64,000 nt of DNA from the NCBI GenBank assembly GCA_914767715.1, contig OU612068.1:9734001-9798000 (forward strand). Direction: 5' to 3'. This stretch comes from Membranipora membranacea (taxonomy: Eukaryota; Bryozoa; Gymnolaemata; Cheilostomatida; Membraniporidae). Both the position numbers and the translations under genes were made by a program. Positions 24,301 through 37,061 of the stretch are shown in pieces. A model generated the notes under the pieces. The model was not told where the DNA came from. It did no database searches and saw only the letters and a list, made by a program, of their open reading frames with translations. How positions within the stretch are numbered: the first letter of the stretch is position 1; each line of letters starts with the position of its first letter.

Positions 24301-27300
24301 AGACCTGTCTATATATCAGCCTATTTGGTGGTCAAGATTAATTATTTGCGAAGCGTGACCATTTCATCCGGTTGCCAGCTACATGTATATCCTAGTCTTT
24401 TTACCTCGCCACCCCATTAAGGTGTTTTAATCCAACTAGTGACCTCCCATAGATATTGAAATAGTTATTAGCTGCTATCGTTTTGACAGAGATAAAAATA
24501 AGCAGAGATTGACATTATTTATAGGATTACGAATGATTAGAGATCAAGAAATGGTATGGGATTTTTATTTTTATCACTTAATGCTAGATAGTGAACCATA
24601 GCTACGGTAGCAAGAGCAGCAGCAAGAGTTACCTAGCTCGACCCTAGATAACTATGATGCTGAGTGGGCAATCATGGTCATCAGGCATGCTCTAGGTGTC
24701 TTGTCCATTCACAAATGCCAATTTGTAAACTTATGGATTTCGGATAAATTAGGAAATCAGTTCTAAAAAAGTGACCCGAATTCTTTCTCATTGAGCCAGA
24801 CTAAGCTACTGGTCATTAAGCCCGTACAATTTGCGGCAGGTGAGATAAATTTGGGTATTCAGGACTTTGTGTAGACTTGGAAGTCGCTGGGATGTACTTT
24901 TGGGTCTTGCTGCCGGAGACCAATATGAGTCTGGTCTAGCCATCACTTTATTGCCATAAGATGACATCTCATGCAGAGAAACCCCATTAGGTTAAAAATC
25001 TGGTAGCAAAAGTCAAAAATATTTCCATTTGTTTTGTTTGCATTCCATTCTGACTGCGTGTCCCGTAATTGGCATCCCATATCTTGTGTGAAAGAGACAA
25101 TAGTTTATCCACACTTCTCAATCTGTTTACTTGACTATCATCAAAGCATTAGTTACATGTGATTAACAGCGATGCTTCACAGGGACAAATAATGTAAACA
25201 CATTCAGCTCAGGCAAAAATGACATCAAAAGGCAATGCGAGTTTTTGCCCAAAATGAGTTATGTTATTTATTGAAGTTAATTAAATGCAACCTGTGATGA
25301 CGAAAATAAAGCTCTGTGGGTCAAAATCTGCACATAAACACCACAGGATTTCGAAATATTAACTCGCTCTGGTGCATTTTTGGACCAAAAAGAATCTTCG
25401 CTGTCGATGGTGTGGTATAAAGATCCACCAAGGGGCTAATGAGTGACATGGTATCTATTTATTTGTAAGGCATATCACTTGGATATCAAAACGTGAGTAG
25501 GGATGTCTAAAATATATTGAATTAATTAAATGAGCAATGTGTCATTATGCAATCAATTATTTTGCTTGACCTCATCGCTGTAGGTTAAATCGAGGGGTCA
25601 TGTCAATTATATACTACCACTTACATGAACATAAATCCATATGATTTAGGGTGCCATCTAATATTGAACTTGTATTGCTCTTCCTGAATTGCAGATTTAG
25701 AGATTACAGCCCGATATAAACGAATTAATACATTCCAATGTCTTGTTGAGCATATATATAAAATTTGAACAAAAAGACATTATATGATGAAAGATCTATT
25801 ATTAAGGGTTCTTATTTTATAGGCTTTTACAAAATTGGTGATAAATTACAAAAAAAATTGAAAATACTTATAATTAAATATCAAGGACAAGCGCTTTTGA
25901 CAGGTGTCTTCTCATCTTGCAACCATCGGTCAAACCGCACAGAGACGATCTGAAGAGACATCCGTGTGCCAAACCCATTAACATTGTTATATATTTGATG
26001 GAATAGAAAAAGAGGGTCGCACCATCGGACAAGTTTCACTCTTCACGTACACAATATATTTTGTTTGCATAAGTTCTTGATGAATTATCACACTTGCACT
26101 GGTCATTGGGCCCTTTGGTCTCGTGCTTTAACGATTATTGCTCGACAAATTGTCCTGATCAGTGATAGTGAAGAGGAATGCTGAGTCAAAGAGTAAAAGA
26201 GTAAATCCCCCCCCCCCCCCCGCTATCAGTAAGTCATGTGTGGTAACAAGACAACAAAAATTATCTCTACAAATTTCAGTGGAGATTTGATAAGAGATAA
26301 AAGACGATGATGAAAACATTTGTTTGGATGCGAGTAACAGGTTTAGGTTACATGACCAGCAATAGTGAATGGACTGTGATCACATTGAGGATGATTGTCG
26401 GAAACGATCTGCCGAACAAATAGGATCTGGCCTGCCGTTTTGTTTTTTACTCCACTACTTGCTACATAGGACATTTTGGCTTAGATCCGCAAAGCGGTTA
26501 ATCAAATTAATGTATTTTCCAGTCTAAACAAAATTTTCCACTGATCTGATGTCATCAGAATTCACAGTGATTGACAGGAACAGCGGTTGGTAGCAGCTTT
26601 GAGGTTATGTTGTGGGCAACCAGATTGATCAGCCTATCAAATCAATCAACACCAATCTCTGCGAAAACGATGCTTGTGTTCGTCAGCTGAAATGATCATC
26701 GAATAACACTTGTTTGTGGGTTAATTATGTGAGGCTTAATTCTTTCATAACCATAACTGTATTTTATAGTATCAGCGGAGACCATAGATAATATCTATAG
26801 TCTCTGGTATCAGAACTCATTTCTCCAAATCAGATCAACCACGCCTAAGCTATGATTCGCTGCCACTGATCAATAATCCCGACCTATCTGTATCTCTTCC
26901 CAGAAGCATAACGAACATCGAGGTTGTTCAATCAAGGCTACATATTCGTCGGTTTTTAGGGTGACAAACAATCACCTGACCCCTGGATCAGGCGCTGCCC
27001 AGATACGAATAATATCAGCATTGTCAAGCTGCTACACTCCTTCACAAGGTGTAGAAAGGTTGTCAAAGTCGATAAGGACAGAAAAATAATGTTAAAAGAC
27101 CAAAACTTGGGCTCATCGCCATGTTTCTTTACCGGCTTGGACTTATGTGTAATATTTATTTGAGTCTGCACTATTTTTGTAAGTAATTTCTATTTGAGGA
27201 ATAACTATATTTGGTGAGAAACCATTCCATCCTGTTGCCATTAACAACATTGGCCACTTGGCTCGTTAAGTCTACAGCATGGAAATTTGACATGTGTTGC

Positions 27301-30300
27301 ACAGATTTCCAATTTCCCATGCAAATATGTATCATCATGAGGCAACATGTACTTATTTAATGTTAAAACTTTGGTTAGGTCGCTGTTAGAGGCATTCTAT
27401 CATCAACCGAACCGGTGGGTGAAAATGGAATGTCACCAACAGGCGGTGGGTCTGTTTGAATATTATGAATGTACATAAAATGTTATTATCTACAAAGCAA
27501 TTATACTCATATACTGATATTATGCTGGTTGGCCTATACACTGATATTATGGTAGAAACCAGCAAAATCCCTTTGAAAACAATGCACAGGTCCCACTTCA
27601 GTGGTAATTACTTCTACTCCACCGATTTATAATTGTAGGTAATCCTGTAATTGCAAACCATAGTGATTTTAATATGTAAGCTGTAATCACAGGTCCTGTT
27701 TGTGTAACCTCAAGTAATTGTTTAAAATGCTATATGTCCCCAACCCCTTCTGCCACCCTCCGCAATGCGTTGTTCTGGTACAGTACTGGGTACTGTATGA
27801 GTTTAGTATGGGGTACTGTTTGGCAGCCACGTTCAGTATTTTTTCTTTCGTCTTTATTATTGGCCCATATTTGTGTTACTCTACCACGATTTTGTACGTG
27901 GACCCAATTATTATGTGTCATAATTGCGCATGTGTAATAATTTTGATTACCAAGCTCAATAATGATCACCAATCCTGTAATCCAGTCCAAATAATTGTTT
28001 TGCCTTCTCCTTTATTGTGTGTTGCTAGAGGTCTGTGGTTTCCGCTCTGGACGGATCAACAGTCCACCAGAGCGAAAACAAAACATATCCACTGCAACTC
28101 GCCTTCTTATATTTTCCCTTCTGTTTGCAGACAAAGCCAAGCAATGGTTTCACACCAGTCTCATACCAAGTACAGCGGAAACGTACAGAGCAGATCAACG
28201 CTTACCTTAGTCAATCAATCATAGAAACACAGAACGCAATCAGAAGTATCGCAAACCACGCGAGCACGACGTCCTCATCGTCGGGTCTTAACAGTACAGG
28301 CCACTCTAGTGACTCAGACAGTAGCCCCAGTCCGTCATCTGTACCTGGGTTCTCACCGGAGAGCTACACTAGCAGTAGTGAGGTGAGTTACATCCCCCCA
28401 CTGATAAGATTTAGGTTCACTTAGGAACAGTGGTTTTCCTTGGGCGCACATGACCGATGCCAATAAGTTTAATTGATTGATTAGGCATTCCAGCTCCCCA
28501 ACCCCCCCCCCCTAACACGGAAACTGATGGAAGTATGGCTTACATTTTTAGCCTGTTTACAAGGTAACCGCAGCATAATACTATATACGTGGGGCAGGGT
28601 TTTCTTAGCGATTTAACCGAATCTTTAATAGAGTTTTTATTGATCTGCTGTAAGATTGATTGAGAATGGATTCGATTCTGATTGATTGATTGATAAATGA
28701 TTGCTGAAGAAGGTCTTCTTCTTGGACTGTACATTCCTTGTTTCTGATTTGTCATCTAGTGTTAAGTAACTAACATTTCTTTCCATTGTTTTTGGGAGTA
28801 TCATGACAAAGAATCTAATCTCAGCAACTTAGGAACAAAAATAACTGACAGTGACTATCCACACTATATTTTGATACTGCTTGATGAAGTTGATTGGTGA
28901 TTGTTGTTTTGTTAAAAATTAATTGTGCAACAAAAATTGCTACAACGTCTTAATGCATTCTGCTGCTGTTGAGGAAATTTTTGCAATGGGCTGGGATTAA
29001 GCTGTCTACAGTAATTCACCATAAATCTTGTATTGCAACAGTGTTACTCTGCTGGCTATAGGATAGATAGATAATGGGACCCCTTTCCTTGATAATAGTT
29101 CTACCATCTGCACTTATATTTGGAACAGATGATATTACACCACAAGCTGGTGTTTATCAGCTCAGCTTAGTACAATGCACAATTACCATCATTGTGTTGA
29201 ACAGCATTTCAACTTAGTCAATGATTTGTCTGGTTTAACACCCTCTTGTTGGTCACCGATGAATTATTGACCAGTTTTGCGGTCTGCAATTTTACACGAT
29301 TAAACAGTTTAAAATCTGTTTGATGTCCAATTCTCTAATTTCATCTGGCTAGCATGTTGTGTAGCTTTGGCTATTGGTGGAGACTTATGCTTTGCAATGT
29401 TAATGACGTGATCATTTTCACATTTTCACAACGGAACTTCCTGATTCTGGAAATGTTACTACATACCAGTTCCACAAGCACCAACTTATCATGAAAAGCC
29501 ACTTAAAACTTTCCCCTTCATCATCTTGCTGAATACCCTAACGCTTCCTATGTGACTCTATCTCTGTCGGCGTCTTCGTCAGCTGCCAGCTTTGTCAGAT
29601 TTGTCACAAGTTTTGATTTCAGATATGTCCCATGACACATATCACCCAAAAGCGCCTAGAAATTCACCTTTACATTATTCTGGAGCTCTGCCAAATCAAC
29701 CTGTTGGGATATGCCATATTTTTTTATGATAGTTGAAGACTTTCATTGCACCTGGGTTCAGGTAACTTTAAATAAGGTTGATGTGAGACACGGGCCATTA
29801 ACTGCATGATCTACAAGGTAACATTCCACAGCAAGCTTAGGAAATCATCTGTTTTATGTGGTTAAGTAATCAAAACAAATGTCTGCAAAACTCAAGTATT
29901 AAAGAAACATTTACACTACATGATAGATACAAAAAGGAGGGCAAAGTAGCACCAGAGACTATAGATATAGTCTATATAGTCTATATCTATAGTCTCTGGT
30001 AGCACTGCTAATCCTCATTTTTAGCTTTTTATCAAGATTATAAAATATGTCAAAATTGAGGAAGGAGGGACGGTGACGGTGACCGTCATTCTTCGCATAC
30101 CAGACATTGACCCGTAACGTACTAGGACTACCCCCCCTGCTGGCCACGTCTAAAATTACAAGATAACCATAGAACCTTCCTCACTGTGTCCAAAGTTACG
30201 AGATAATCAGCAAAACTGTGGTGTATGCGATAATCTCCATGAACATAATATATGTATAAATGTATATACAATACCAAAGTGGTGATTTGATGTAACACTT

Positions 30301-33300
30301 CTCTAATCAGGTGCTACTACTATTAATACGCAAACGAAATACAGCAAATGGTAGAATTCCCACAGTGTGACAGTACAGTGTGGACATCTCCTTATCTAAC
30401 CTAGCTATGTTTGGGTGGACATACTGTGATGATAATAATGTGACATCCTGGCTGTCTTGCAAAATGTGACATGTCGATCATTTCCAAATCCAAAAATCAC
30501 AAAAATAACGTCCTATTCAATTCATACTCTGTCGCAACTAGATGAGTACACTGATTCAAAGCACAACAATCAAAACATAGATTTGGTCTCTATACTATAC
30601 TATCAATGTTATCACCGGGGGGGGGGGGGGGGGGCCGCATACTAAAGCAGTCTGTAGTTTGAACTATTGAAATTTAGAGGTCTATGAGGACAAATTGAGA
30701 TTATTGAAAGAAATCATGAACATATTTGAAAATAGGGAACTATGCAATCTCCTACATCTGATCCAAACTTTGTAATTAGTCCAATTTGTGCCCCATGTTG
30801 TGATAAGATACCTAAGCTTGCATGAAATAAAACCAAATCCACTCTCCCAGTTTAAAGTTTAACTATAATGTCTGTTATCAGACTATCATGTGTCAATAAT
30901 CAGCGCGTTATCAGCCCAGCTATTCGGGGTAAAAGTGCTCAAACTATTTCTGATATAACGTCTTTCTTTCCTTTGGAGAGAGCATTTGGAAGACATCGCT
31001 GAGGACAAATGATAACTATCGGTGCTGTACACAACATGCTTGAACATGATGTACTGGTTGTGTTTGCGGTTCCCTGCAAACTGCAGACACAAACTTTGCT
31101 CAGGTCTGACTTGTCGCATCATCAATGCTTGAATAAATCTCATGAAATCTAATGAAATAGGATTTAGTCTCACACAAAAAAGCTGTCGAAACAAAGCTTC
31201 TCTTGATAGCCAAACTTCCAGAATTCACTTAATTTTGCTGGTGATTAACAGATCACTTTGATACTGCATATAACTTTTTTTTGGGAACTTTTCTTATGCT
31301 TCTTTCAACAGGGAGTGTGCAGTATAACATTATAAAATTAACTTGGGATAAAGTTGCCTTACCATGCACCAAGAGCACACAACTCCAATGTTAAAAGAAT
31401 CACTTTCTCTTTGAAAACGGTTCTAAATTTCTTAGATCCGTGAAAATTTGCCTAGGAATCAGTTGAGTTCATTATATTATGAAATCAAGCTATTCGAAAT
31501 TCATTTCAAAATGGAGAATTTCATAGTTCGTTATCTAGGCCAATAATCTATCACAAGACATTTGGTGACAAAAATCAGGCCACATACAATGCTTTAGTTA
31601 ATCTAGGCTGGTCATAAGACCCTATGACCAAATAGCACATGGTGTGTGAGTTGGTCTTATAAACGTGGCCATAGGTAAAGTAGTTATGTATCATATCATA
31701 TGATCAGGTTTTGATGACGCAACTAGTTTTGGAAACAAATATTTATCATCAATCATCTTCCTGCTTGGCAAGATAACCGCATTAGCATGTGCTTTTATAT
31801 ATGCCTAACCTGATAAAAAACATGTGCTTGAGAAATCGCATGAATTGTTCTCTCGAGTTGCCTATAAGTTAAACATTGAGTGTTTGTTGACAAAGCAATA
31901 TTGCTTTTGCATCTTGTTACTTTTTGACTACTTTCAACATGCCTAAGGTTGGACCTCTAGCAGATGAAATATCGCAAGACTGTCTGCCAAGAGGGTGGGT
32001 GGAAAGTTGACAGCCTCTGCTTGAAAATGATAATGATGTCAGATAAGTCCAAGTCGAAACCTTTCTAAATGAGTACTACACAATGAACTTGACCTTTAGG
32101 CTTAGTTTCAGTGGCATTTCATCATCTAGGTTATCTGATATGATACAGTTATGAATGGTGGAAAAACTTCCACTAAGTCCTAAGGACACATTATCTGTGT
32201 ATGTAGCTTATGGAAGAGTCCAGCGCCACTGTTTAGCCTGATATCAGCTGGTCAGCCTTATGAATTGTTTGATCTTTCATAGTTCATATTATAATCAGTG
32301 AAGGGGGCGTTTATCGTTCACTATGCTTCACACATTATTCTTATCAGCTAGCCTGGTGTACATTGTACCATCGATAGATAACCCTCAATCCCCACCCCCT
32401 TCAGCCTGACTGACTGACTGTCTGTGTGATTAGTTTGTGAGCAGTGTGTGTGCTGGCTTGAGTCCGGGTTGATGTGACCGTTGGTGGAGGCTTTACCCAG
32501 TGGAGATGATTTATTTTGGGTGGCGTAGGGGTTAATGGTGTTGTTACTCGATGGGGAGCGGCTCTCTGCTTGCTGTTTTCGTCATTCAAATTAACAGGTA
32601 ATCCATGTATTGTCTGATCATTCAAATCACAGATTTAGGATTAGTGTCATTTTAATTTGTTGCATGGTTTTTATTATTTGTGTATCCAAATCCTTCGCTT
32701 ATACAAAAATCGGTTAAGACAAATTTAGAAGCCTAACAGCTATCATAAAATAGCAGCCTAGTGATTTAGCTGCTTTTCTGGGCATCTGGGATGAATCATA
32801 CTCAGCTGTGATTGAGGTTTTGGAATTGCTTTGAACGACAATTGAAATGAATTGACAAATTGCAGGTTGCAAATCGAAATGGGGGTGTCAGAAATGTCAT
32901 GATGATGGGATGGAAACCTTACATGAAAACAGCTTGGAAATCATTAACAAACAACATGGTTTTGGAAATTTTTATATGCAAGAGACCCGGATTTTAAATC
33001 ATTTAGCACACATGTATCACATGCAACATACATTTATATCAATCATACTGCATAATACGATGTACATCAGCCCTCACACACACATATATATATATGCATA
33101 TGTAGATACTAGATATATGTATATATTTTTTAAATTGTATATTATTCTGGTATTGACATCATGCCTAATTTGATATTCTTCATTTTGTAGGTTGATGAAT
33201 TACTAGGAGATATTATGCATTTAGATGAAATCGAACCAAAACACAACACCGAAAAAGACCTGTGCAATAAAGTCATCACCGTTACAAAAGTGGTAAGCAT

Positions 33301-36300
33301 CACTTAGATTGATGAGCCCATTGTTTCCCTGATGTTTTAACTTATCCAACAGTAACTTCTTTGGTGATGCTGTTTGAGAGCTCATACAGATGCAAGGCTA
33401 GTGTGTGTTTCTGGCATTCCATTATCAGATGGGCGATTGATATTGAATGCCTTAAAACCATACTTGCTGCCGTTTGGGACCCTAGGAGCATGCATAGTAA
33501 CGATTTAGCGGCCAGCTGCTTTCTGAAGATTAAAACTAAACAGTAATATTTTCAGGGTTTTACTTGTCCGTGGGTTTCCCTATATAAACATACAAGGTTA
33601 TGTATGATGCTCAGAGGAAGTATTCTGAAAGGGGGGGGGGCTGGTGGTCATTTTATGACATATTCAAAATAATATGGGTTTCTGGCCACATTACAAAACA
33701 AAAGCATACAAATTGTCACTCTGCAACATTATTTCACATTTTTCTGTAACTATTTTTTCTCTGTTAACCTGAACTTTGCTTTTAATCAAAAGGGGAAGCC
33801 ATAATATATCTAAATTATGACCTACATAACTTCTACTAGTCCCCCAGCAAGTCACCCCAACGACATCAATAGGTTTCTAAGATGGAATTGTAATGAAAAA
33901 TGTGGTATCAATAAATTCTATTCCAATCATTATTCTAAGCAATATATCTTCAATATAGAAGTTTTTCAGTATTGAACTCATAGCTTGATGTGTTTCTCAG
34001 ATAGAATACAAATTTATGGTTTATTGTGTGGTCTCAAATCTGTTCTCTCTTCGAATATTAAATAATCAGTAAGTTTCCTACACTATATAATGTTTTCTAA
34101 TTTTTAAAACAGCCGGAAAGAGCAATCATTACAATACATAACAGAAAAGTTTACAGGATCCTCAGAGCTGAATCATCACACCAGACAATTTTAGTGATAA
34201 AAAGAAAATATTGAAATTCGGAAATTGTTACAGCAGATCAATTAGCATGTTTGCCAATTTTCTCATGATCTGGGGCCATCATAGTATGTCAAACTTTGAC
34301 GTCATAATACTTTTGTGATTCTTCGCATGAAAGATCAAACTTTCTTGCTTTCTTCTCCTAGCGACAAAAGCTGGCAGATTGTATACCATGGTACCCCCCA
34401 TTTAAAATGGCGGTTGCTCACTAACATCAGCCTTAGGACAAGATTGGTCCAATTTTCCCGCAGTCCGCTCATTCCCATTCTACGGGTCAGCCTGCGGCGG
34501 CTCAAACCCTAAATGGAGGCAAATTCGATAATGCTTGATCTACATCAGCCTTGCTCCTGATTTATGCTGCTTACCATCCGAATATTTTACAAGGTCTTTA
34601 ATAATCAGTTTACTGTTAATATTTACAGGCGCCCCATATAGTCGACACAACAATTAATAGAAAAGTGCTCTCACCTCATACTTACATTGAATTTGATGAC
34701 GACGACGACACCCCGCCCCCTTATCTCTCAGAAACCGAACTCATGACTTGGGCTAAGGACAGACAAAAGAAAGACACTCACAATCAAGGTACATTGGTAG
34801 TCAATGTTTCCATGGGTCGAATGATCATTCTCATCCTATCCAATGGATTTGGCTTGTTATGTAATCAAAACACAATACAATAACAATAGGAACCGAACAA
34901 ATTCGGTTTGTGAATGCGAACAACCTATTGGAATTGAAATTGAAATTGAATAGCTTGACTGTTTCCATGTGCCTATATGCACATTTGTACTGAGCATGGA
35001 AACATGGTTAGGAAACTATGTTTCCATGCTCCATACAAATGGCATATAGGCATATAGGTTTATTGCTTGGTTGATCGATGTTTTGATTGTATAATTGTTA
35101 TCTATCAATTCAAATTAATACATTCTATTAATACTTTTGTGAATCAAATTAATACATTAATACTTACTATTTCAAAATGTACAAATGGGAAACCAGAACA
35201 GCTGTGCCACAACAATAAAAAATAATTCAGTTTCATCAACATTGAGCTTTCATTTCAATTAGACTTAAGAAGACATGTATGATCTATATAAATATTATTG
35301 TCTGCGGCAGCATGCACTGACCTTGTGTTCATTAACATATCTACAAAGTGACACAAGGTCATAAGATCCATCTGCCAGATAATACTGTGTACTTCGGTTT
35401 GTTTGATATCAATGGGAAACATATAACCCGGCCTCACGTCACACAAATCAATTATGTTGATAGGCCCTGTTGTGATCTTCCGATGGTTTTACCATGTTTT
35501 GAGGAGGCTGCCCTTCACTGGTTTTGAGTTGCTTGGTCATAAAAGTAGACATGTTGACACCTCTGATAAGTTCACAAATTTTCCTCTGCAATTAAAATGC
35601 CAAACGAGAAGTTTCATCATTCAAGAAACTTGTCACAACCAGGATTCCGGTTAAGAATATAAATGTCAAACCTAAATTTGATTATTGACATCGATCAGTT
35701 GTGTTTTATGTGCCCTTAACTTATTGTTCTTACAGTGGAGAGAAGGCGTCGGTTCAATATAAATGACAGGATAAAAGAATTGGGGATGTTGTTGCCAAAA
35801 CAGCGAGATCCGTGAGTATTTTTTTATTTATAAATCGTATAAAAATAATTAATAATTATTTCATCTGGTTATTTATATGTTTTCTAAGCTCTAGACAAAT
35901 ATTTGTTATTTATGTCATAAATATTTTTAGAAACAGACAGAAAATTGACAAGTGCATGCCCAACATGCATGCCCGGAATGTGTCCCCCTCTTTGCGCATA
36001 GTTAGTTATCTCCTTCTTTCTAGGAAATACAGTTTTTACAATAAGCTTAAGCGTAATATCTCAGTCATCGGCCTGCAAATACTCAGCTAAGCTGTCTGCT
36101 CTCAAGTGTTTGTGATTTAATCATTCTCTCTAATATTTTCTTAGCAAAGAGGTGTGAAATCCTTAGATTTTATGAAGATTTTGTCAACAACATGGTTTGC
36201 GTTGCGTAAGCTCGCTGGTCAAAAACTCGAAATCTGTCCTGAATGCCCCATAAGGCTTTTCTAGACATATGTACATATGTGTGCGTGTATGTCAATCTTA

Positions 36301-37061
36301 TAACAAATTGATATCTAATACATCAATAATTTCATTATTGCAGGGATTTTCGTAATAACAAAGGCTCAATATTGAAAGCATCAGTCGACTATATACGTGA
36401 TCTGAGGCGAGATCAACACAGACTTCATGTATTGGAAGATAAGATGCAACACACTGAGAGACAGAACAAGCTACTAATGCTAAGATTGCAGGTAATGACA
36501 AGATGACATATGAAATCATAATATTTACTCTACTAAATAGGAATGACCTGTAATACATAATTCCATAAAATGTCCTTCAATGGATTACTCGTATTCTTTG
36601 AGGATTACAGAATTCAAAGGACTATATCTGACACCGGTTGCCTAGAAGTCAATACTATAAAAGCACGCTGCTTCTATGATGTTGAAGCATGTCAACAGAA
36701 AAAGCCCTGGAAAATTTGACATCTCCACTGTCATTCAACTCTGAAATATCTAGGTTGCTGTTAGAGTTGTGCTACTCACAAACGGTGGGAGACAACTACT
36801 CAGTATTTCTTAACTTTTGTCTGCTTCCATTTGAAGTTGACATTTGAATAACAATTGTTGTTGCAGCAATGTGAAATGGTGGTGAGACAGACTGGACTAC
36901 AGCAGGGATTATTTGCAGCCTCTCAATTAGAAATAGACAATATAAAGCTTGAGTTAGATGCCATGGATATGGACATGGCTGACCTTGACTTTGCAGCTGA
37001 TCCAATGCTTTGTGACGACGGCTTTGACATGACTCTAGAAGAGATAATGAATCTTTGTTAG
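21282..37061 (+). CDS. MiT/TFE-family bHLH-leucine zipper transcription factor (MITF/TFEB-like)
   Basis: Eight exons (21282-21319, 23201-23402, 28131-28382, 33191-33292, 34629-34788, 35736-35811, 36344-36491, 36867-37061) join in phase to 390 aa with a TAG stop. Residues about 241-300 are the b[13 protein letters not shown], then [20 protein letters not shown], then [15 protein letters not shown]. An ungapped zipper follows, ending near CEMVVR. Base-contacting His249, Glu253 and Arg257 are present. The N-terminus has S-x3[12 protein letters not shown], alignable with the Rag-binding segment of TFEB (SRIGLRMQLMREQ). [23 protein letters not shown] and [14 protein letters not shown] match further MITF/TFEB blocks. 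Family members bind E-box/CLEAR sites and control lysosome, autophagy and pigment genes in the nucleus. The protein ends 55-60 residues after the zipper in an acidic segment ([10 protein letters not shown]) and lacks the family's Ser-rich tail. It could be the single invertebrate Mitf ortholog. Confidence 0.95.
22476..22505. repeat. Short palindrome, AGAGACTAT family (degenerate)
   Basis: AGAGACAGTATA faces TATCTATGGTCTCT. It lies in intron 1 of the MiT/TFE-like gene and is the least perfect copy of the family. Confidence 0.5.
22709..22728. repeat. AT dinucleotide microsatellite
   Basis: About ten TA units in MiT/TFE intron 1. Confidence 0.85.
23201..23402 (+). CDS. MiT/TFE-like gene, exon 2: Rag-binding-like and Gln-rich segment
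   Basis: After a strong TTTCTTCTCCAG acceptor the exon encodes [16 protein letters not shown] (from residue 25), which aligns residue for residue with the TFEB N-terminus. TPQITVS follows, like TPAINVS of MITF. Ser25 and Gln32 match TFEB Ser3 and Gln10; Arg4 is Thr and Leu11 is Met here. Confidence 0.85.
26207..26221. repeat. Poly-C tract
   Basis: C run of about 15 in MiT/TFE intron 2. Length may be unreliable in the assembly. Confidence 0.85.
26777..26805. repeat. Short palindrome, AGAGACTAT family
   Basis: GGAGACCATAGAT pairs with ATCTATAGTCTCT around a 3-bp centre, in MiT/TFE intron 2. Confidence 0.75.
28131..28382 (+). CDS. MiT/TFE-like gene, exon 3: conserved basic helix and Ser-rich stretch
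   Basis: [18 protein letters not shown] matches the YHLQQSQHQKVREYLSET block of TFEB. It is followed by a Ser-rich region with several Ser-Pro sites (SSPSPSS, GFSPES) where ERK/mTOR sites lie in vertebrates. Donor GTGAGT. Confidence 0.88.
29951..30000. repeat. 50-bp near-perfect palindrome, AGAGACTAT family
   Basis: ACCAGAGACTATAGATATAG returns as its complement at the right end, with no spacer and a single mismatched pair. This is the longest copy of the family and lies in MiT/TFE intron 3. Confidence 0.85.
30618..30634. repeat. Poly-G tract
   Basis: G run of 17 in MiT/TFE intron 3. The length should be treated with caution. Confidence 0.9.
33191..33292 (+). CDS. MiT/TFE-like gene, exon 4: acidic activation segment
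   Basis: [16 protein letters not shown] aligns with the MDDVIDDIISLES activation motif of MITF (which recruits CBP/p300). The exon is 102 nt, in phase 0 at both ends. Confidence 0.88.
34629..34788 (+). CDS. MiT/TFE-like gene, exon 5: pre-basic region and first half of the basic region
   Basis: The exon has an Asp run with Pro ([12 protein letters not shown]), then [16 protein letters not shown], matching ALAKERQKKDNHNL. The intron cuts inside the basic region. No SCPAD-type 14-3-3 phosphosite is present. Confidence 0.93.
34970..35051. repeat. Foldback repeat in MiT/TFE intron 5
   Basis: TGCCTATATGCACATTTGTA at the left returns as TACAAATGGCATATAGGCA at the right. Between them AGCATGGAAACATGG pairs with a second GTTTCCATGCT. 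The whole 82 bp can fold into one hairpin. Confidence 0.75.
35736..35811 (+). CDS. MiT/TFE-like gene, exon 6: basic region and helix 1
   Basis: [20 protein letters not shown] is essentially identical to MITF/TFEB. The residue formed across the junction is Val, where MITF has the Ile implicated in M-box recognition. Confidence 0.97.
36344..36491 (+). CDS. MiT/TFE-like gene, exon 7: loop, helix 2 and zipper
   Basis: [20 protein letters not shown] is followed by the zipper, which aligns to MITF without gaps. The family's out-of-register zipper spacing, which restricts dimerisation to family members, therefore appears kept. Confidence 0.96.
36867..37061 (+). CDS. MiT/TFE-like gene, exon 8: zipper end and acidic C-terminus, stop
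   Basis: The exon runs from the zipper end (CEMVVRQTG) to an acidic, Met-rich tail ([14 protein letters not shown], then [12 protein letters not shown]) and TAG. The tail looks like a compact activation segment and is far shorter than in vertebrate members. Confidence 0.93.
   Translation, partial: QCEMVVRQTGLQQGLFAASQLEIDNIKLELDAMDMDMADLDFAADPMLCDDGFDMTLEEIMNLC

Noticed and set aside
27718-28424. Longer open frames running into MiT exon 3 from upstream
   Set aside because: They read through the pyrimidine tract and CTGTTTGCAG acceptor; only the part from 28131 shows family similarity and phase fit.
30886-31194. Minus-strand open frame of 102 codons in MiT intron 3
   Set aside because: No recognisable domain, no splice or promoter support, lies within a plus-strand intron.
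32401-32625. Minus-strand Thr/Pro-rich open frame
   Set aside because: Low complexity from a CACACA/GTGTG-type stretch within an intron; no splice signals tie it to a gene.
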